From the IMG/VR virus record IMGVR_UViG_3300044729_000688, positions 1 through 35,511 of that record: DNA of 35,511 nucleotides. One strand, 5' to 3'. The translations under genes were made by a program, and so were the position numbers. Source of the stretch: a virus. A model generated the notes under the pieces. It worked only from the letters and a program-made list of their open reading frames with translations. It was not told where the DNA came from and ran no database searches. Positions within the stretch are counted from its first letter, which is position 1. Each line of letters begins with the position of its first letter. Shown piece after piece: positions 1-7,168 of the stretch.

Positions 1-357
1 TTTTATATAAGCGATTTGTTCATCAGATAAGATCCGGAGAGCCTCTTTGGCTTTGCTGTTAGAGTACCCAAAATACTCTTTCACACAAGCAAGATTCTTA
101 TCTTCCTCAGACTTCTGCCACGGTTGAAACTTCCGTTTCATCTGTCTGATACTATTTAGAAGATAGTGGTACTGTAGTTTTTTATCGACAAAATGAACCT
201 GATTTATCTGATTCGCATACGGAACACAGTCTAAGTGATAGGACAGTGCCCGATTGACGATATATGGATTATAGTCTTTTTCGTCATGTTCTTCTACCAA
301 AACATTCTGTTTGGTCTGAAGAATCGACGGTACGATATCTTTGAACAGATCAGGCAT
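1..357 (-). CDS. 62: Clamp-loader small subunit gp62, C-terminus cut by window edge
   Basis: Reading the minus strand from the ATG at 357 gives about 119 codons, open to the left edge, so the gene is partial. The start overlaps the stop of the clamp-loader ATPase gene as TAATG, a sign of translational coupling. The product begins MPDLFKDIVPSILQTK and contains PYIVNRALSYHLD, a poly-basic RQMKRKFQPW stretch and EYFGYSNSKAKEALRILS. These resemble gp62 of T4-like cyanophages as I recall them. In T4, gp62 is the single small subunit that joins four gp44 ATPases to load the gp45 clamp on primer-template DNA. Gene order 45-44-62 is the T4 order and supports the call. No RNA signal is seen in this stretch. 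Confidence 0.87.
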   Translation of the reverse strand, partial: MPDLFKDIVPSILQTKQNVLVEEHDEKDYNPYIVNRALSYHLDCVPYANQINQVHFVDKKLQYHYLLNSIRQMKRKFQPWQKSEEDKNLACVKEYFGYSNSKAKEALRILSDEQIAYIK

Positions 358-1292
358 TATACAAACTCACAATCTGCCATCAGTTCAATCAGACAGGCAA
401 CAAGATTGATTTCTTGGTCTGAAACAAAAGCAGACTGATACTGATATTTCGCCAGAATCAAGACAGTTTGAGGAATAGAACTAGGCTTCAAATAGTCATA
501 CATGCTATCATAAAGCTTACGATAGATTAGTGCTGGATCGTTGTCTAGGTTATTTGTAACCCATTTACGAGCAGAACCAAAGTCTTTCTCTTTGAGAGCA
601 GTTACAAGTTCTTTAGTTTGAATATCGGAAACAGAAGAAAGAATTCCTTTGTCGATAGTTCCTGATGCTGCATATCTTTGTAGTTCATTTAGAATACGGC
701 GATTATCTGGGAAATGTTTCGTGATAACTGCTGCAACAACTTCTTTATCATAAGTAATTTTTTCTTCGTTTAGAATCCATTCAACTCGCTTCATAAATTG
801 AATAGCAAGTTTTGCTTTGCTACCATTTGTTTTGAAGTCGATTACTGCACAGCGAGAATGAATAGGATCGATAATTCGATTTTTAAAATTACATGTGAAA
901 ATGAATGAGCAGTTTGATGCAAATTCTTCAATCGCTCCACGTAAGGCTGGCTGAGTCGAGTTTGGGTTTAGATAATCTGCCTCATCAATAATGATAACCT
1001 TACGACCACCAGTAAGACTTACTGATGAGGCGTAGTTTTTGATTTTATTTCTAAGAACGTCAATACCTGACTCATCAGAACCATTAATGATGATGTAGTC
1101 GCAACCAATTTCATCACACAAGGCTCTTGCAATTGTAGTCTTACCTACGCCTGCTGAGCCAGACAGCAGAAGATTTGGGATCTCCTTTCTATCAACATAA
1201 TCTTGAAAAGTTTTCTTCAGACTTTCATGAAGAATACAATCTTCTACTTTATGAGGTCGATATTTCTCCACCCAAAGCATTTGGTCGTTCAT
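357..1292 (-). CDS. 44: Clamp-loader ATPase large subunit gp44
   Basis: A 311-residue AAA+ ATPase of the replication factor C/DnaX type. The Walker A motif GSAGVGKTT lies at residues 45-53, Walker B IIDEAD at about 101-106, and the arginine-finger motif SRC at 146-148, which acts in trans on the neighbouring subunit. The N-terminus LWVEKYRP is the usual clamp-loader opening. In T4, gp44 and gp62 use ATP to open the gp45 ring and close it on DNA. The ATG at 1292 is preceded by a GGAG ribosome site. A second in-frame ATG four codons later is less well placed. The gene lies between a small FlbD-like gene and gp62, and its length is close to T4 gp44 (319 residues). Confidence 0.96.
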   Translation of the reverse strand: MNDQMLWVEKYRPHKVEDCILHESLKKTFQDYVDRKEIPNLLLSGSAGVGKTTIARALCDEIGCDYIIINGSDESGIDVLRNKIKNYASSVSLTGGRKVIIIDEADYLNPNSTQPALRGAIEEFASNCSFIFTCNFKNRIIDPIHSRCAVIDFKTNGSKAKLAIQFMKRVEWILNEEKITYDKEVVAAVITKHFPDNRRILNELQRYAASGTIDKGILSSVSDIQTKELVTALKEKDFGSARKWVTNNLDNDPALIYRKLYDSMYDYLKPSSIPQTVLILAKYQYQSAFVSDQEINLVACLIELMADCEFV

Positions 1293-1324
1293 TCACAATC
1301 TCCATAATAAAATTATAAAACATA

Positions 1325-1594
1325 TTACACGTTAGCAGTAAAAATTCTGCTCTGCTTATCATAAAATGATATCATGTTGTTCAATTCACCATTCAGTCTA
1401 CCTACAACCTCATCATATGGTTCCAAAACGATAACATTGCTACCATCTAAAACAATAATAGTTTTTCCTACATATTGTTCTTCTACACTCTCATTTTGTT
1501 TTAGAGTAAAAACAGAAATAACCTTATTTGGATTAATAGCTATTGGTTCTCCCGACAAGATTTCTGTAAAAGTTAAGAGCATTTTGTTGTTCAT
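1325..1594 (-). CDS. Small FlbD-like protein between clamp and clamp loader
   Basis: An 89-residue protein, unassigned in T4. Its pattern is a short N-terminal strand ending GEPIAINPNKVISV, a strand TIIVLDGSNVIVLEP, then the helix YDEVVGRLNGEL. This is the layout of small FlbD-family proteins (a loop asking for a value, a beta hairpin, then a VxExVxExV-like helix). The resemblance is by eye only. The ribosome site AAAGGATAA overlaps the stop codon of the sliding clamp, so the two are probably translated together. The position between gp45 and gp44 suggests a role near the replisome, but that is inference. No catalytic residues, signal peptide or membrane segment are seen. Confidence 0.6.
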   Translation of the reverse strand: MNNKMLLTFTEILSGEPIAINPNKVISVFTLKQNESVEEQYVGKTIIVLDGSNVIVLEPYDEVVGRLNGELNNMISFYDKQSRIFTANV

Positions 1595-1596
1595 AA

Positions 1597-2277
1597 TTAT
1601 CCTTTAGTCCAAGTTGATGAATCTTTCTCTGTTGCTATCCAATATTGTATGGAATCTTTTTTGTTTTTGAAATGTGCAATACCTTTAGAAGAAATCATTA
1701 CATCATAACTTCCAGGAATCATTTTCAAATTCTCGGTCTTAAATACGGACATGAATTCTTTTTCTGTTTCACCGATATCAACAGAGTTCATGTTTGCAGC
1801 ATCATTTTTTGCATCAAATGCAGTAATTTTTAATTTACCATTCTTACCTTCAATAGCAACGTTTGGTGACTGAAGTACATTTGCAGTTCTTGTAATCCAA
1901 TCATAATCAGATTCATTTAGTGTAAAAGAAATATCTTCAGATGGCATAACGACTGGTTTATCAGGTGGTGTTACGATCATGCTTTTGTCTGAAAATCTAT
2001 ACTTGATTGTGCTTCTACCACCAAGTGATTTAATTATAACATGTTTATCATCAAATTCAATTTCTGGATTCTCTTTACCTAAGGAAAGAACTGAAAGGAA
2101 ATTATTTAGATCATAAACAGCAAACTCTTGTGGTAAATCTTCTTGCAGAGTAGCTTGTGCTAAAACTGTTTTTGATGAAGATACCGTAGAAAGTGTTTTT
2201 CCTTTCTTGAATAGAATTCCAGCATTGATGCCAGAAAAGTTCTTCAAGATTGTCATTGTTTCATTTGAAAGTTTCAT
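1597..2277 (-). CDS. 45: Sliding clamp gp45
   Basis: A 226-residue protein matching T4 gp45 (228 residues). The opening MKLSNETMTILKNFSGINAG parallels T4 MKLSKDTTALLKNFATINSG, and the segment FAVYDLNNFLSVLSLG parallels VAIYDLNGFLGILSLV. gp45 forms a trimeric ring that tethers the DNA polymerase and, late in infection, is the mobile activator of transcription by gp55-bearing RNA polymerase. The ATG overlaps the stop of the upstream diphosphohydrolase-like gene as ATGA. The downstream genes encode its loader. In T4 the C-terminal half carries the residues that contact partners; nothing odd is seen here. Confidence 0.95.
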   Translation of the reverse strand: MKLSNETMTILKNFSGINAGILFKKGKTLSTVSSSKTVLAQATLQEDLPQEFAVYDLNNFLSVLSLGKENPEIEFDDKHVIIKSLGGRSTIKYRFSDKSMIVTPPDKPVVMPSEDISFTLNESDYDWITRTANVLQSPNVAIEGKNGKLKITAFDAKNDAANMNSVDIGETEKEFMSVFKTENLKMIPGSYDVMISSKGIAHFKNKKDSIQYWIATEKDSSTWTKG

Positions 2278-2588
2278 TTTGTTTCCTCATTATCTAGTTC
2301 AAGTGAATATAGTATATCATGTTCATATAGAAACATCAAGCAGCACATAGCATGTGCCAAGTGATGTATGCCGGACTCAGGATCAAATTGTTCACCTTTT
2401 TTCCATGCCCAGATATGGCGTTCCATTGCATCAAAGTACCTACGTTTAGAATCAGGTACTTTTTTCCAATTATCTCGTTCGTATTTTTGAGCACCAAAAG
2501 TAAGAACCTTGACAGTTTCTTCTAATGCTAATGGTGGAAGTAAACCATACTCCAGTTTACCTCCATCAAACTTACGACCTTCTCCCAT
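2274..2588 (-). CDS. dATP/dGTP diphosphohydrolase N-terminal-like protein (MazG-like)
   Basis: A 104-residue protein with the signature RKFDGGKLEYGLLPPLALEE followed by KVLTFGAQKYERDNWKKV and HHLAHAMCCLMFL. This is the pattern of the domain called dATP/dGTP diphosphohydrolase N-terminal (DUF5664), an all-alpha MazG-like nucleotide pyrophosphohydrolase. Phage relatives trim dNTP pools, and one (MazZ of phage S-2L) serves a modified-base pathway. Here the conserved acids E63 to D70 and the two His of HHLAH are plausible metal or substrate contacts (inference). The start overlaps the stop of the glycosyltransferase-like gene as TAATG, and the end overlaps gp45. A role in dNTP supply beside the replisome is likely; which nucleotide it uses cannot be told. 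Confidence 0.72.
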   Translation of the reverse strand: MGEGRKFDGGKLEYGLLPPLALEETVKVLTFGAQKYERDNWKKVPDSKRRYFDAMERHIWAWKKGEQFDPESGIHHLAHAMCCLMFLYEHDILYSLELDNEETK

Positions 2589-3484
2589 TACATTTCTCCA
2601 ACAAAGTTAGCAATAGCAGGCATGTCTCCAGTAAAGTGATAGGTACCAATGTGAGATGTTTTCATCCATGGACACAGATAAATTTTTCCACCGATGTTTC
2701 TCCACCATTGACAGAACATATAATCTTCAGACAGATAACGATGTGATGCTTCTTTCTCTTTATCGAGAAGTTTCTTTGCTTCAGATTCTACATCTTCACC
2801 TTTTGCTGCTCTTTGTAGAAGTTGATGTGCATCTTCGAAAGTATAACCTTTGTCAATGACTGTATCAAAGTATGCATGAATGTATCGTGTACCGTCAAAG
2901 TGTGCTTGACCTACATGATCTGGTTTGTAATTGAGATGAGGATATGCTTCTGCAAATTTTGCAAACACTTCACGTTTCACCATCATGAAACCAGTACCAA
3001 TCTCCATAACTTCAAGTGGCTCTGTAACACTAAACTGTGCTGTTCCTTTGACTGGATTAAAAACAAAATCGCCAGCAAGTTTTTCTAACTGCTGCGGTTC
3101 CATATTTGGGTTTTTTTGCATCCCAGTCTTGATATTTTTCCATTTGATAGCTTTTTTTGGATATGGGCCGCCAATGACATCTTTATCTAAAGCAAGTAGT
3201 GCAATAACATCTCTAGGATCAAAGTTAATATCTGAATCTAGAAATAGTAAATGGGTGCAGTCTGAACGGCTTAGAAATTCATCAACAAGATAATTTCTTG
3301 CTCTTGTGATTAGAGATTCGTTGAATAGGAATGAAAACTTAGTAGCAACACCATATTGCATACACATGCCTTGTAAATCTAGACATGCTTTCATATACAT
3401 TCCATGATTCATACCACCATACATAGGTGTGGCTATGAATATACTTTTTTTTCTTAGTTCTTCTGTTTTAATTGAAATTTCCAT
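2588..3484 (-). CDS. Glycosyltransferase-like protein, GT-A fold
   Basis: A 298-residue soluble protein. After a strand KSIFIATPMYGG the motif FLDSDINFDP at residues 81-90 holds a DxD metal/nucleotide-sugar site (D83, D85). A later YLSEDYMFCQWW (about 250-261) looks like the acceptor-side acidic motif, and H278 lies in SHIGTYHFTG. This is the layout of GT-A glycosyltransferases of the kind often carried by T4-like marine phages. The acceptor is unknown: DNA bases, host envelope glycans or a virion protein are all possible. The start has GAGGAT eight bases upstream. It sits only 17 bases after an intrinsic terminator, so the gene probably depends on read-through. Confidence 0.72.
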   Translation of the reverse strand: MEISIKTEELRKKSIFIATPMYGGMNHGMYMKACLDLQGMCMQYGVATKFSFLFNESLITRARNYLVDEFLSRSDCTHLLFLDSDINFDPRDVIALLALDKDVIGGPYPKKAIKWKNIKTGMQKNPNMEPQQLEKLAGDFVFNPVKGTAQFSVTEPLEVMEIGTGFMMVKREVFAKFAEAYPHLNYKPDHVGQAHFDGTRYIHAYFDTVIDKGYTFEDAHQLLQRAAKGEDVESEAKKLLDKEKEASHRYLSEDYMFCQWWRNIGGKIYLCPWMKTSHIGTYHFTGDMPAIANFVGEM

Positions 3485-3501
3485 TTTATCCTCATGGGTG
3501 T

Positions 3502-3533
3502 AAAAAAAGGAGACCTACCTTTTGGTAGTCTCC
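3502..3533 (-). terminator. Intrinsic terminator or attenuator after the winged-helix gene
   Basis: On the minus strand a 10-bp stem (GGAGACTACC with GGTAGGTCTCC, one bulged G) closes an AAAA loop and is followed by seven T. It lies after the stop at 3552. Because the next start codon is at 3484, it can also act as an attenuator for the replication genes downstream. Confidence 0.85.
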
Positions 3534-3551
3534 TTCTTTCTTTATTGGGGA

Positions 3552-3824
3552 TTAGTTAGCAAAGCTAAATCCACCTTTGAGTGCTGCTTGAACGAGTTTG
3601 CGAGTAGGTGTACCCATTTTGTAGTACTTCACTTTGCTGCCATCGTCAAGTGTTTTTGTGTTGGTGTAGATGCAATAACCTTCCTTGCGTAGTTCCTCGA
3701 TACGCTGAGAAACATTTTGTACACCAAAACGGCGTTGTGCTTGTGCTACGGTGAAAGTATTGTAGCCTTCGGTTTGCTTGAGAGCGTTCAACATGCGTTG
3801 TTTTGCAGATAGCTTAGTTGCCAT
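3552..3824 (-). CDS. Small basic winged-helix DNA-binding protein
   Basis: A 90-residue protein starting MATKLSAKQRMLNALKQ. A longer reading from 3851 adds nine residues, but the ATG at 3824 has AGGAG nine bases upstream and is preferred. Helices AKQRMLNALKQ, TVAQAQRRFG and NVSQRIEELRKEG, followed by a hairpin ending KVKYYKMG, give the order of a winged helix-turn-helix, with NVSQRIEELR as likely recognition helix. The C-terminus TRKLVQAALKGGF is an additional basic helix. The gene stands alone: a strong sigma70-like promoter, a hairpin at the predicted 5' end and a terminator enclose it. A transcription or nucleoid factor made early is the simplest reading. The target is unknown. Confidence 0.75.
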   Translation of the reverse strand: MATKLSAKQRMLNALKQTEGYNTFTVAQAQRRFGVQNVSQRIEELRKEGYCIYTNTKTLDDGSKVKYYKMGTPTRKLVQAALKGGFSFAN

Positions 3825-3862
3825 AATAAATCTCCTAATAAAAAATAACAAATTAAAATTGC

Positions 3863-3878
3863 CTTGCTTATCAGCAAG
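3863..3878 (-). other. Stem-loop at the predicted 5' end of the winged-helix mRNA
   Basis: CTTGCT and AGCAAG pair perfectly around a GATA loop. The predicted transcription start (about 3879) falls at the foot of the stem, so the mRNA would begin with a hairpin. That usually slows 5'-end decay (established for E. coli ompA-like leaders). It could also serve as a weak end signal for the gene to the right. Confidence 0.5.
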
Positions 3879-3885
3879 TTTTCAA

Positions 3886-3914
3886 ATCATATCATTATGT
3901 AGTGTGTGTGTCAA
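3886..3914 (-). promoter_or_regulatory. Sigma70-like early promoter for the winged-helix gene
   Basis: The minus strand shows TTGACA at 3914-3909, exactly 17 bases, then TATGAT at 3891-3886. The 11 bases AAAGCTTGACA around the -35 box recur at the promoter before uvsY. The predicted start is near 3879, about 55 bases before the ATG at 3824. Confidence 0.85.
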
Positions 3915-3931
3915 GCTTTTTAGTGGTAAAC

Positions 3932-5503
3932 TTATGGTTTATAGAAAACAAATACCGGTTCATATTTCAACCACATACCATTAACTTTGCAGAAGTTCTT
4001 TGCTTTTGGTAAACCAGTCTCAGAATCCACACGATTACCACCAGGCATCTGAGCCAAAGACATTTTTAATTTGCCTTTGTATTGCATACCAAGTTCTTCT
4101 AGAATTTTTCTGCTATCTTCTTCAAGTGGTAACATATCACCTCCAAACACAGCGTCGGCAATATTCCAGAGCAGATAACGATCATGCTGTAGCCATTCAA
4201 CAGCAGTCTCAAGTGTGGGCCGTAAGAAACCTTCTCTCCATTCTTCGTACTGCCCAAACTTTTTATATGATTGTGTTGGATCTTCTGAATATGCTTCTTT
4301 AGCAAAGTAAGGTGGTGATGTAAAGACAAGATCAAGTTTGCCTTTGTGTTTTTGGAAGTTTGCATCATCTCTTATTACTTCAGAACCTAGTTGATATATT
4401 TCCGTTTGTGTGTGGGCATGTTCATCTTCCCACAGTCCACCTTTTCTCACATTCTGTCTGTAGAAGTCTGCGACCTCATGATATTTTGTACGACCTGGGC
4501 TAGTATTATGATCGGTATTAGGATCAGTCCCAATATATAAAATATTCCTGTTGTCACAAACAGACATAGCACCCAGCAGGCGCCCAGACCAACCAGAAGA
4601 AGGATCATAAATGCGGATAAGAGGTTGTCCAATAAGGTGTTCTGTGAATTTTTCATACAAATACTTTGCAGTTAGTGGTGGAAAATTTACAGCATATTGA
4701 CAGAATGAAACACGAAAAGCTTTGAGTCCGACAGGAAATAATTTTTGTTTGAACTCATATGGTCTGATAGCATAATGTTCAGATTTTTCATAATCAACAT
4801 TTGTTTTACATCTGTCTGGTATATCTAATTTCTCTATATCATCTTTATGTATAATCAGATATTTCTGATTCTTTAATTCTTCATTGTAACCAGTATATTC
4901 TTTGTCTATGTCTTTTGGTTGGAGCCAGTAGTCCCATTTCTCTTGCTTCCTAAACTCTTTCTCGAACTCAGTAATCCACCCAATAGCATCATCGGATACA
5001 GGAAGATATCCATAACGCTCAATCTCGTTCGATTTAGCAACAAAAGAATAATGGTAAAAAGAATCCCGTTTAAAATGACGGGTAGCATATGTGATAAATG
5101 TGTCAAGTAATTCATCCTTTGCAAAATAATCATAGATGGATTTACCATCATCTTTTTTTGTATAGTTAATGCGTGTTTTCATCATGGTAGGAAACCATTG
5201 ATTGACAGCATTGCCTACAACACTTGTATTTCTAATTACATCTTTTTCGCCTGTCAACTCATCAACTACTTCAAACTTATGTACAGGGAAAGAGTGCATT
5301 TGATTGAATTGTTCTATGATTTCGTGTTCATCATAGCCAACTCTTGGTGGAAGATTATGATTATCCCATAAATCTACAACAGTCTTGCGAAGATCAATTA
5401 CCCATTGACGAAACTCATCTTTGGACATCCAGAGAACTTCTTCAAAGTATTTATTGACAGGAGAATCTATAAGTTCTCTGTTTTTTTCATAAAACCATTT
5501 CAT
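3932..5503 (-). CDS. DNA methyltransferase-like protein (amino-methyltransferase fold)
   Basis: A 523-residue protein. The C-terminal half has IYDPSSGWSGRLLGA at residues 298-312, an AdoMet-binding motif I, and TSPPYF at 395-400, the catalytic motif IV of N4-cytosine/N6-adenine methyltransferases. Motif I precedes motif IV by about 90 residues. The N-terminal 290 residues (Trp/Tyr-rich, with NQWFPTMMKTR) have no family I recognise and may recognise the target or a partner. Such enzymes protect phage DNA from host nucleases. No restriction endonuclease gene is present, so it is an orphan. The start overlaps the stop of the hydroxylase-like gene as ATGA, so the two are made together. The recognition sequence cannot be read from the gene. 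Confidence 0.82.
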   Translation of the reverse strand: MKWFYEKNRELIDSPVNKYFEEVLWMSKDEFRQWVIDLRKTVVDLWDNHNLPPRVGYDEHEIIEQFNQMHSFPVHKFEVVDELTGEKDVIRNTSVVGNAVNQWFPTMMKTRINYTKKDDGKSIYDYFAKDELLDTFITYATRHFKRDSFYHYSFVAKSNEIERYGYLPVSDDAIGWITEFEKEFRKQEKWDYWLQPKDIDKEYTGYNEELKNQKYLIIHKDDIEKLDIPDRCKTNVDYEKSEHYAIRPYEFKQKLFPVGLKAFRVSFCQYAVNFPPLTAKYLYEKFTEHLIGQPLIRIYDPSSGWSGRLLGAMSVCDNRNILYIGTDPNTDHNTSPGRTKYHEVADFYRQNVRKGGLWEDEHAHTQTEIYQLGSEVIRDDANFQKHKGKLDLVFTSPPYFAKEAYSEDPTQSYKKFGQYEEWREGFLRPTLETAVEWLQHDRYLLWNIADAVFGGDMLPLEEDSRKILEELGMQYKGKLKMSLAQMPGGNRVDSETGLPKAKNFCKVNGMWLKYEPVFVFYKP

Positions 5504-6603
5504 TGTAGTATTAACTCTTTAAGATTTTTGTTTGTCTTTACATCAACAACTAGATGTATTCTATCTTCATCACCTTCATTAATGACAGTGTGAGGTTTTC
5601 TTGTATCAAGTACCCAACATTCACCAACTTTCATATTGACTTCTTTTTTATTCCCCGTCGGTTCCCAAACACCGAACCTAACTTTTTGATTAGTCCGAAT
5701 AGGAAAATGTAACCTAGATAAACAATCGATGTTAAGACCAGAATCTGGATCCACTTGGTCTGTATGACGGGTAAGCTCACCGCCGCCAGGAACAAGACGC
5801 ATGAACCTAATACGATGTAATTCCGCATCGCCAAGAAACTCAAGTAGTCTATCAATCTCTGGAAACTCAGCACGAAGGTAAGTATTTTGAAGATAAAATT
5901 CTTCATCTTTATGTTCCTCTTTCCATTTCTTACTCATTTCTACGGGTTTTTCAATACGCATAATATCTGGTGTATAACCACGCAGAGATATAGCCGACCA
6001 AGATTTTTTCTTGTTGTAGTTGCTGTAATGATTCTGGAATTTAATATTTAGGTTTTCTAGTTTAGCTGCGATTTGTTCTATGATATCAGAATCGACAGGA
6101 ATATTCAACTGTTTTATGGCAATCTTTTCGACAGGATCCACCTTTGGAAAAGACCTTGGTATTACACCTTCTTTAAAATAGACACTGTAGATTTCACCAA
6201 ATGTAGTGATTTTGGCGCCAATATATTCAAAATGCTGTTGTGCAATATATCTGGTAGTTTTATCTTCTGCCCAAACATATAGCCACGTATTACCTTCTGC
6301 TTTCTCACAAACATCTTCAATATAATCATCAGTACCACGAAGTTTGGTAATCACATGATCACCAGGTACTTTAGTTCCAATATTAATACCTTGATACATT
6401 GTAATAGGTGATGATTTGCTTACCTTAGACAAGACATGAGAACCAGAATCACTTAATCGCAGAAGGCCTTTGTGTAAATCTTCTGCAATATTGTTTTTCT
6501 TGTATTCAGCAAAAGGTGAATCTGCAAACTTATTATGGTCTGCATAGAGTGATTCAACCGACTTGAGGTAATCCAGTTCGTACCCGTGCTGCCAATCTTT
6601 CAT
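5500..6603 (-). CDS. Aspartyl/asparaginyl beta-hydroxylase-like 2OG/Fe(II) oxygenase with N-terminal extension
   Basis: A 367-residue protein of two parts. The C-terminal part (about 260-355) is a double-stranded beta helix: RHTDQ gives the HxD metal pair H280/D282, GECWVLDTRKPHTV gives the distal H338, and DRIHLVVDV gives R348 for 2-oxoglutarate. This is the pattern of the Asp/Asn beta-hydroxylase family, which modifies proteins. The N-terminal part (about 60-145), with WLYVWAEDKTTRYIAQQHF and FGEIYSVYFKEG, faintly resembles the end of a GNAT acetyltransferase; I would not assign it. The ATG at 6603 has AGGAAAG upstream and overlaps the end of the deformylase gene by 50 bases. The methyltransferase gene follows with a 4-base overlap. 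The substrate is unknown. Confidence 0.75.
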   Translation of the reverse strand: MKDWQHGYELDYLKSVESLYADHNKFADSPFAEYKKNNIAEDLHKGLLRLSDSGSHVLSKVSKSSPITMYQGINIGTKVPGDHVITKLRGTDDYIEDVCEKAEGNTWLYVWAEDKTTRYIAQQHFEYIGAKITTFGEIYSVYFKEGVIPRSFPKVDPVEKIAIKQLNIPVDSDIIEQIAAKLENLNIKFQNHYSNYNKKKSWSAISLRGYTPDIMRIEKPVEMSKKWKEEHKDEEFYLQNTYLRAEFPEIDRLLEFLGDAELHRIRFMRLVPGGGELTRHTDQVDPDSGLNIDCLSRLHFPIRTNQKVRFGVWEPTGNKKEVNMKVGECWVLDTRKPHTVINEGDEDRIHLVVDVKTNKNLKELILQ

Positions 6604-7168
6604 TTGCTTTCCTATAGCGGTGAATTAGTTTGTCTTTTTTCTTTTTAGCTGTTTGTAGTGCTAGTGGTTTTGCTTTGCTAGTATAACGAATACCATTCAT
6701 GTGATCAAGTTCATGCTGAAAACAACGAGCAGTGATACCAGAATAAATTGCTTTCTTTGTTTCGCCATTAAAGTCTTGATATTCTACTGTGATGCTTTCT
6801 GGTCTAGTGATATGAATGAATAGCAAAGGATAAGACAAGCACCCTTCTTCCATATGTGCTTTTTCTTCAGACATACTGACAATTTTTGGATTGAAATGTG
6901 CAACATAATCATTACCTGCACCCATTACGAATACTCTATATCTCAATCCACATTGATTAGCAGATAGTCCAAGTCCTTTATGGTATATACATGTCTCTAC
7001 CAACTGAGATGCAAGAAACACTGGATCAGTAGGTGGGTTACTGAAATCAAATACTGGCATTATTGCATCTAGTATTGGATCTGTTTCTGGTACAAGCGGC
7101 AATACTTTTACTTGTTGTAGTTTTGTACCAGATGAATCATCTGTGCTAATTCTAATAATATCACTCAT
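6554..7168 (-). CDS. def: Peptide deformylase
   Basis: A 204-residue enzyme with all three deformylase motifs: GLGLSANQCG (motif 1), EEGCLSYP (motif 2, with the metal-binding Cys) and FQHELDHMNG (motif 3, HExxH). It removes formyl groups from new N-termini using a metal ion. Phage deformylases are common in T4-like cyanophages, where short forms are known. This one is longer, with about 40 residues after motif 3 that are Lys/Arg-rich (TAKKKKDKLIHRYRKANE) and might hold it at the ribosome. A leading segment of about 25 residues precedes the core. It follows gp46 with a 4-base overlap, and its last 50 bases overlap the hydroxylase-like gene. Confidence 0.93.
   Translation of the reverse strand: MSDIIRISTDDSSGTKLQQVKVLPLVPETDPILDAIMPVFDFSNPPTDPVFLASQLVETCIYHKGLGLSANQCGLRYRVFVMGAGNDYVAHFNPKIVSMSEEKAHMEEGCLSYPLLFIHITRPESITVEYQDFNGETKKAIYSGITARCFQHELDHMNGIRYTSKAKPLALQTAKKKKDKLIHRYRKANERLAARVRTGLPQVG

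Noticed and set aside
2040-2065. TTGAAT-16-TATAAT inside gp45
   Set aside because: The -35 match is weak and the spacing short. In AT-rich DNA such matches occur by chance.
3825-3851. A longer start for the winged-helix protein (nine extra residues)
   Set aside because: The longer start would place the AGGAG site inside the gene. The ATG at 3824 has that site at the right distance.
4000-4302. Plus- and minus-strand open readings inside the methyltransferase region
   Set aside because: They lie inside a gene with clear motifs, in other frames, and show no family pattern or ribosome site.
5093-5125. TTGACA inside the methyltransferase gene as a promoter
   Set aside because: No -10 box lies at 16-18 bases from it.
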